DNA from: Heterocephalus glaber
Taxonomy: Eukaryota; Chordata; Mammalia; Rodentia; Bathyergidae
DNA length: 64,000 bases
Direction: 5' to 3'
Assembly (NCBI RefSeq): GCF_000247695.1
Contig: NW_004624732.1
Span: forward strand, 22,861,684-22,925,683
Both the position numbers and the translations under genes were made by a program. Positions 57,091 to 64,000 of the stretch are shown here, piece by piece; positions within the stretch are counted from its first letter, which is position 1; every line of letters begins with the position of its first letter. Below the pieces are notes generated by a model, which worked only from the letters and a program-made list of their open reading frames with translations, made no database searches and was not told the origin of the DNA.

Positions 57091-59029
57091 CAGCCCCTCC
57101 TTTCCCCTACCACTGGGTGACTGGAAGCTATGCCTCTCCTTAATGGATTCATAATGTCATCAGCACTAAACAGACTCAAACAGTTAAAAATACAGGTCTT
57201 CAATCCAGTGTTTTACCAAATCACACAGTGAATCTTAAGATAAGCATTGAAAGTGTTTCCTTATCTAGATAATGAATGCAATAGCAAGAGCCCTCTACTG
57301 CCTCCAGAAGGTTGATATGGAGTCAAGAAGCAGGAAAGTGATCTTTACATAAATATCTGGTTCGTAATAATCCATTACCCTTAATGACTCAAATCCTTTT
57401 TGAAATTATTTTTTCAACTATTCAGGTAATCACTAGTTTAATGGAAGGAGGGGAAAAAAAGAAAAAAGAAGGAGAGTATGAGGAAGGGAGGGAGATAGAG
57501 AGGAAGTGAGGCAGTGAGGGAAGGAAGAAACAAGGAGAAAGTGAGACAAAAAACAAGCAAACTCTATGTGAAAGAAGTGGCAGAACTCAGATTAGACCCA
57601 GTTTCTCTTACTCCAAACCCCAAATGAGAAAAAAATCATTATATAGGCCTTTTAATGTAGTTCTGCAGTAGGTTTTGAAACCTAATTTATTTTTGTTTGT
57701 TCTTTTTAGTTTGGTTTTGTTTTTGTTTAACATTTCAGAGGAAATCATTCTCTTGGGAATGTGTTGCAAGTGTCATAGGCATGCTAGAAGAAAGTGGGGA
57801 TTATAGTAACATCTCAGGAAAAATATACTCAATATAGCAGAAAGATATTAGTTTTTTAAAAATTGCTCCATGAAGATGTAGCTGACAAAGACACACACAG
57901 GAGCAGGGCCTTATGCCATACTCACTTCCTGCCATATCTGAGGCTGGAGGAGTCTACAGGGAGAATAACCAGGGTCAAAGGCTGGTGAGAGGCCACTCAC
58001 TGTCTCCTAAGGGATGCATTTTTACTGTTCTTGTCTTCGCTGTTTTAATTATTTACTAGTGCCCTGTTCTTATAGTGAGTAGAGTCTTCTCTGAAAATAA
58101 TCTGTTCCCCCCAGCAGAATGAATAAGGCTTCTTCTTCTCAGAATAATTGCTTTTTGTCCAAAATGCAAACCACCTTGTTATAGTGGCTATTTCGTGGTG
58201 TGAGTAAACTGACTGAAGGAGCATCACCAAAATGACAGCCTTGCTTCTCTTATCCTCTGATAAGCCTCCAACATGGGGAGACAAGAGAAATGAACAAAGG
58301 AAATACCTAACAAATAGCCAAAAGCCTGAAAGTAACCAATTCTCTCAGGAATTGCCCACCTCCACCACAACACATTACAGAAATTGCCCACTCAAAAGTC
58401 TACCTGGGGCCAGGCAGACGACAAAGACTGGTGAAACTGATTCAGGTATAGACATGGGCATGTCCCCAATGTTCCCAGGACATTGGTACACTCTCTCAAA
58501 ATGCAGCTAATGTGGCCAACTCTGAGATTCTTTCAACAGTAGCTGGAAATCAAGACTTTCACGTGAAACATGCCAATTTTCAAATCTGGTAACTTTTGTT
58601 TCAATTTAATACATTGTAGGGCCAACCAAAACCCATTTCCTGGCCAAAATGTGATCAGACTTCATGTGAACATCTGCTAACCTACGGGTTGTCCTGTCCA
58701 GCAGATCACTCAGTGACCATGGGCATAAATTGGAATAATCTTTATGGCAGTCTTTGGATGCTCTTGATATTTGAAGCCCTGAACTTAACAATTACTTTGA
58801 AGGGCTCAAAAGCATGCAGCTAGAAAAAGAATGGGTCTTTCTTTCTGTCTGTGGAGGGTGGGATGGGGTCGGCATTTACATTTTATGAGTTACACCAACT
58901 GCAAAATAATAGGAAAAACAATAATACAGGTTTATTATGGAATTGAAATGTGCTCATTCACAAACACAAGGTCAAGCAGAAACCTCCTGGAAGGTGCTCC
59001 ATAAATCTTAGTTCTCAGCTCCAGGCAAA
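57091..59029. other. Unclassified sequence with a purine tract
   Basis: I see no gene. A long GA-rich tract (57448-57545) has low complexity. Antisense and sense frames near 58045-58791 show no known domain. Confidence 0.4.
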
Positions 59030-59135
59030 GGGATGGGTGACCTTGAGCATATTTCTCTATTTTTCTGGACTTCCAATGTTCAAATGTTGAGTTGGGACCA
59101 TATTATCTCCATGGCTCCCAGGATGCCACCTTTCT
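59030..59135 (+). mobile_element. MIR SINE fragment
   Basis: GGGTGACCTTGAGCATATTT, then TTCTCTATTTTTCTGGACTT and CAATGTTCAAATGTTGAG, follows the MIR core in plus orientation. Confidence 0.55.
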
Positions 59136-60554
59136 GAAAGTCTTTGACAGCCACCTTCCAGTTCCTGGCAGTGCCTCCCTATGACATCTTGCTCTCCCTG
59201 TAATTACTAGGATGACTTTACTAACACAGTTAGCTCAAAATTGAGCAAAGGACTCATTAACGATTTAACCATGTTTAAAAAGAAAATACAAAAGATCTCC
59301 AGATCTCTCAGAATGCTATCTAAAGAATAAATGATTGTCATTTAAGTTTTGACATAATTATAACATTAAAGGTTAAAATGTGCACTGCTCGGTAATCCTT
59401 CCTGAATAATTGCAGTGTTCCAGAGGATGTGGAGCTTGGTAATTGACTTGCCTGAAGGTTGCTAGGGAGGCACTAGCGCAGGATGAGTGAAGGGAATTAA
59501 ACAATGGGACCTGAAAGAGACAGTTCTGTCTCAGAGAATAACCTAGTTAACTGCAGCAAGTAGGGACAGAGAAGGAGGGACAGGAACAGAATCCAGCTCG
59601 CAGGCAATGAGGCTAGCTGTGCAGAGACCAATACAGCTGTGGCGTTGTGGAGAAAGACACCATTCACCACACCTCTGTGCCTTGTCCTGTACATGAGGCT
59701 ACTGTTATACTCCTTCATTGTTATGGGTCCCCAGTCCCAGGCAAGTTTTGTTGCAAAACAAAAAATCTCAGCATTGTAACAATTGATGAATGTTGCAGTT
59801 CGCTTGCATGTCTTAGGTTCTGCTGTGGCCAGTCTGGGTTTGCTCCGCATGTCTCTCACCTTCCTGTAACCAGCACATGTCCTGGGCAGAGTCCTATCAT
59901 TGTGATGACACAGAGTCTAAGGATAAGCAAAAACGCATGGGGCCTCTCAGGAATCAGCTCAGATCTGAGACACTGCTATTTCCATCGCACTCTACAGTAA
60001 CACCACCATACCCAACATCCATGCAGGGAAAATACTCCTTCTATGGGAGGTGGGAGAACATAGCCACTGAACGAACAATCAATCATCTCATCTACTGCAC
60101 CCTAGAGACCAGGAGCCTGGGAGGGTAGGAATATTCTTGTTCCCTCCCCAGCACTTTGCCCAGAACAGCTCTAGAAAAGTTGACATTCATTTGTTTGTTG
60201 AAATGCAGGCCAGTGGTACCCAGTGGTAGACATTCAGACCAAAGGCTAGGATAATGGAGACTTTGCAGGAGAACTGGCATTAGAGAAGTCTGGAAATGAC
60301 TGGAATGCCAGCTACATTACTCATTCCTGAGAAGTAGACTGAAAGGGAGATCTACAAGATCTGGATCAACAAGCCAACAGTTAAACAGATGAACAACGAG
60401 GTGACCACGAGGCCCAGAAGAGGCAGATGCTCAGTCATGAGACCCATGACAGCTGACAGGAGCAGAACCACAGTAGAACTGCATCTCTGAACAGAAATAT
60501 TCTCCTTCCTCAGCTCATCTGGTCCTAGTACCTGGGACTTTGGCTGTTTGGAAA
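59136..60554. other. Unclassified sequence, part possibly an old LTR
   Basis: I see no gene. The 59,990-60,080 segment (GAAAATACTCCTTCTATGGG) resembles part of an ancient LTR but I cannot name it. Overlapping frames of 117-120 codons on opposite strands (59497-60000) have no known domain. Confidence 0.35.
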
Positions 60555-60735
60555 GCTGGAAAGAACATGGACTGTAGCACTGGAAACATCTGGAGCCTTC
60601 CATCATATCTAACAAGGTACACTTTCTAACCATGAAGTTTATTTCTTCATCTGTGAAATGGAAGTAAGAGCATTTCTTCACTGTGTTGTAGTGAGGTTTA
60701 CAATCAGACAGCATATGTAACATGCCAATGTTCTT
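60555..60735 (+). mobile_element. MIR SINE
   Basis: AAGAACATGGACTGTAGCAC, TTTCTAACCATGAAGTTTAT, TTTCTTCATCTGTGAAATGG and GTTGTAGTGAGGTTTACAA give MIR in plus orientation. Confidence 0.75.
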
Positions 60736-60769
60736 TGTGCCAGTATGCTTGGTTCTGGAGAGGACCCTC

Positions 60770-60975
60770 TTCTGGGCTGTCCACAGCTGACTTCTTGCTA
60801 TGTCCTCATAGGGCAGAAAGACTTCAAGCTAGTTCCCTGGCACATAAGGGCACTAATCCCATTCATGAAGGCTCCTGGCTCATGAAGGAATCACCACCCA
60901 AAGGCCTTCCCTCTTTTTTGTCCAGCATCAGCTGGGCCCTCTCTCTTACAATACCATCAATATATTAACGTGAGG
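60770..60975 (-). mobile_element. MLT1-type LTR fragment
   Basis: GGCACTAATCCCATTCATGA, AAGGCTCCTGGCTCATGAAG, AATCACCACCCAAAGGCCTT and ACAATACCATCAATA match the reverse complement of MLT1, with a short foreign stretch (about 60908-60950) inside. Confidence 0.65.
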
Positions 60976-61109
60976 AAGGCACAAATATTCAGACTTTAGC
61001 AGGTCCCTTTACCCCAAATAATAATACTTAGTATATTACAAAGAAATTTTCTCCTCTGTTCTTTCATAAGATTGTCAAAGTCTTCCTTGGAAAGACAAGT
61101 GTTACATAT

Positions 61110-61413
61110 TGACTGTTTGGATCCCCCAAAAATCATATGTTGAAGCCCTAACCCCAAATATAATTGCATTTTCAGGTGGGGCATTTGGGAGGAAATTGAG
61201 TTTAGATGAAGTCATAATGGTGAGGAACCATGAGCTTTCATATAACAAAAGGAAGAGAGAGACTCTACCCCTGTGTGAGGACAGTGAGAAGGTCAGAAAG
61301 AGCACCTTCATCAGGAATTGAACTTTTAGCCTTCAAAACTAAAGCAGACAGATTCCTACTTTCTTTAATCTGTCCAGGTACTGTATTTTGTTATAGATGC
61401 CAACACTAAAACA
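61110..61413 (+). mobile_element. MLT1-type LTR
   Basis: TGACTGTTTGGATCCCCCAA, CATATGTTGAAGCCCTAACC, GCATTTGGGAGGAAATTGAG, AGCACCTTCATCAGGAATTG and TATTTTGTTATAGATGCC form a full-length, plus-oriented LTR of the same broad family as the minus-strand fragment at 60770. The two are opposed and separated by about 130 bases. Confidence 0.78.
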
Positions 61414-61414
61414 A

Positions 61415-61515
61415 CCGGTGATATTGTCCCCTTTCCCAAGATGAAGAAAATGAAGCTAAAATTGGTTAATAAGTGACTTTCTTGAAATCACGCTGGTAGG
61501 AAAATACAATCCTTC
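61415..61515 (-). mobile_element. MIR fragment
   Basis: CCAAGATGAAGAAAATGAAG and TTGAAATCACGCTGGTAGG form a degraded reverse MIR core. Confidence 0.55.
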
Positions 61516-61884
61516 CATTAGTTGTTTGTTCTCTTTAAGGCTGAAACCATTTCACTCACAGATACTTCTGAAAGAGTCATTGTCCTCCAAGGCTTACTGT
61601 CACCTTGAACTATGGCTGTGCTCAACTGGCCAGGGCCAGGAGACTTTGATGAGTGATGGCAACTGACTGCTCCTTCAAAAATACCCAAAACCCTTGCATA
61701 GCTTGGCAACCTAGCAGTAATTTTTTAAAGGGGCTGGTGCTCACCATTGTGAAGAAGAATATTAATGGATCCAGTTTATGTGAGAAGCTATACAAAACTA
61801 TGGACAGTGGCTCTCCCAGGAACCTGGGTATGGGGGCAGAAGGAAGGTAAAAGGCACCACATTTGTGCTGTTTCAGTGAGGAAA

Positions 61885-62040
61885 GGGGGAGGACAGTAAT
61901 GTTTATTCAGCACACATCTTGTCTCTGATACTCTGCTATGATACTTAATATTTCATGTAATTTAATCTTCAGTTGAATCTTTCTCACAACACTAACTTAA
62001 GGAATTTATACAATGCATCCCAGATAAATCCAGGAAATGT
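61885..62040 (-). mobile_element. MIR fragment
   Basis: GTTTATTCAGCACACATCTT, ATTTCATGTAATTTAATCTTC and CTTTCTCACAACACTAACTT are the head portion of a reverse MIR. Confidence 0.6.
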
Positions 62041-64000
62041 GTAGATTGAGCACCAGGACCTCAGTGTTGAGGTTACTTCTTGAGTAACCTACAATGATTG
62101 ATGAAGTGGTCACTGACAAGATATAGCTATGCTGAGAATGGACTCTGGTCAGTTATCCTGACCAAGATGGAACAAGATGTGAAAGTGACAAGTCCCCAGC
62201 ACTAAGCACTGTCCATGCCCTTTCAGCTTTGTCTTATGACCATGGATATTTTAAGTATATGGCAAATTGGAAGTATTTGGAAGCTTGAGATCCCCCAAGC
62301 CCTCCCCTGTGCTGTTGATGTGCATGTGGTGCCTGATACATGTGCTTTCTTAGAGGTGAATTTGGTACTGCACAGATTATCTGTCTCATGAGTTTGGTGG
62401 TGAGTGTTAACTCCAGGTCATTGTTTTCAGTCAAGCAGAATGGGCAATGTATTCATAAGCCTGTTCTCCAAAAGGGAAATCCACTCATCCAACACAACAT
62501 GGTTAGTTATGCACGCTTGAGAGTGATATCACTCACCCTTCTAACCCCTCCAGGTTGGAAACCCTAGGAGAAGGGGAATCCAGCCTCCACTCAATCACCC
62601 AGCAATCAAGGTGGTCACATTCCCCTTGCTCATAAGGATTGATGGTCATTTCATCAGCTGGCCAGTGAGACATGAGGTCCTCAGGGACTGGGGATAGTAG
62701 TCTTTACTCTTTTAAGAAGGAGGCCTTGAAAGAGGTGGTGTTTAGGTCTCTGAGCATTACTGTGAATTTAATAGCCAGAAAAGAGAGATCACAAGTGTGA
62801 TGAGCAAGAGGGAGCCCTCCTGAGGGCAAAAGTGGTACGCTGAGGATGGCAGAATGAGGAGATTCCTCTTATTGTTAACACTGGGCTATAATTGTGTTAG
62901 ACATGGAGTTGCCCTACTATAAGGTTCTTGCTTTGTGCAACAATTGATGTCCTTACCATCCCATGCAACTTGGGGCACTGTCTTCTCTTACTGGCAGCCA
63001 AGGACACCCTAACTCTCAGAGTCAGTAAATAGGGGTTCTGAGGACCTACCTTAAGGCTCACTCAAGTGCCTAGCAGGGACACTGACCTTGCAGGATCATC
63101 ACAGAGTAATCTAATCTGGGGTAATGAGACTGTGTCAAGCACCATGGACAGAAAGTTGTCATGGCTCAGCACTGAGTCCTCCCAAGGGAGGAGGAGAGAA
63201 ACTGAAGGGAATCAGTCACCAGCCAGGAGTCCTCAGTTTCACCAAGCCAATACTTCTGTTGCAACTATTTGGCAAAGACCTCTTGAACTCAGGTTATCCA
63301 ACACCAGATTTGAAAACTTTCAAAAAAGAAAAAACATGTATCCATAGGAATTAGAAAGGGGAATTCAAAATGCATGGGCTGTAAAAGTCCTAACCAAAGG
63401 GGACTTTGGGGTATCTCAAGTCACAGCCCAGAGATAAGTGCCAACTTGCCTTACTAAGGGTCAGCTCTGCATAGAGCAAAACATCTTTCCAAATCCTATA
63501 ATGAGGTCATGATTGCATACTTGACTTGAACCTCGAGTAGAATAATGCAGTATTTGATCAAACTAAAAAATCCCTTCTGTCAATGAAGGTGGCTTTCTAT
63601 AGAAATAATGCCCAGGATTGTCAGGAGTAACAGTGAGGTCACAGAGCATTGAGTTGAGTTGGTTGTTCCTGACACTTACATATTTGATTTCCATGCTTTC
63701 TTTATTCTAAGATGCATAATCCATGTCATCCAACGCAGAGCTGACTATGGGCTACTTTTCCTTTGAAGCTGTGCTAATTTGAGACATTCTTACCAACCAC
63801 TCAACACTGGTGTGGGTTACAGAGCATGCACATGATCTATTTCTCAGGATAGCTCTGAAAAGGAGGACATTCACACAACTGTCTGTGGGTTTTTCAGGGC
63901 AGCAGGCCTGTTGACAGACTGTCGGATGGATGAGCTGACCTGGAAAGGTCCTCACTGTCAATAGTCACTGGCTGGGGAAAAGGAATGAAACCAGAGAGAG
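62041..64000. other. Unclassified sequence to the right edge
   Basis: I recognise no gene, RNA or repeat here. Overlapping plus-strand frames at 63066-63354 (76-93 codons) have no known domain. Confidence 0.4.

Noticed and set aside
59497..60000. Opposed 117- and 120-codon ORFs
   Set aside because: They overlap on opposite strands with no known domain. The surrounding sequence may be an old LTR.
1..64000. CRISPR array, bacterial operon, phage, integron or replication origin
   Set aside because: No repeat-spacer pattern and no prokaryotic gene structure are present. All signals are of a mammalian nuclear genome.

Overview
The window is mammalian nuclear DNA that looks like rodent, most probably squirrel-related (Sciuridae or a close relative). 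The main evidence is the SINE set. There are tRNA-derived ID elements (26289 on +, 39512 on -) and two B1-dID dimers, in which a 7SL-derived B1 is fused to a degenerate ID (39588 on -, 54399 on +). Around them are L1s sharing one recent 3'UTR type and a deep layer of old mammalian repeats (MIR, L2, L1M, hAT-Charlie, Tigger, MaLR). I find no intact protein-coding gene, rRNA, functional tRNA or CRISPR array. The window reads as gene-poor intergenic or intronic DNA, and almost every long reading frame is antisense to a repeat or lies in low-complexity sequence.

Layout. 1-9 kb: two tandem L1 3' pieces at the left edge, a hAT-Charlie and a MER2-like Tigger fragment, two MIRs, then two tandem L1 3'UTR pieces followed by an L1 ORF2 scrap (5.57-6.33 kb). 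9-20 kb: L2-like and Tigger-like remnants, a 5'-truncated L1, two MaLR LTRs, and the main object, a near full-length dead L1 on the minus strand (14,250-19,916) flanked by a 15-bp target-site duplication. 20-24 kb: an endogenous retroviral pol remnant (RNase H region), a processed pseudogene of AASDHPPT (21,180-22,285) and an old L1M fragment. 26-28 kb: a fresh-looking ID SINE and a minus-strand MaLR internal region plus LTR. 28-35 kb: mostly unclassified sequence with MIR and L1M fragments. 35.0-40.2 kb: a minus-strand MaLR provirus with both LTRs, invaded by a 74-bp L1 tail, by an unidentified repeat, and by about 1.2 kb of repeats including SINEs inside one LTR. 41.8-50.2 kb: further MaLR LTRs, a MER5A-like and Charlie pair with a Tigger MITE nested in the Charlie, a second copy of the same MITE, MIRs and an L1 ORF2 fragment. 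50-64 kb: MIRs, one ERVL-type LTR, a MER5A-like copy, a B1-dID SINE, a diverged local duplication (54.1/55.8 kb), MLT1 LTRs in both orientations, and unclassified sequence.

There is no operon or pathway. What the window shows is layered retrotransposition: old DNA transposons and MIRs, then MaLR LTR elements, then L1-driven events (L1 copies, SINEs and one mRNA retrocopy). I found no convincing new functional system. The observations most worth checking are the L1 junction structure, the nested insertions, a repeat family I cannot name, and the diverged local duplication.

Family names for old repeats come from recognising consensus-like stretches by eye. Boundaries are approximate unless a target-site duplication or terminal motif is stated.
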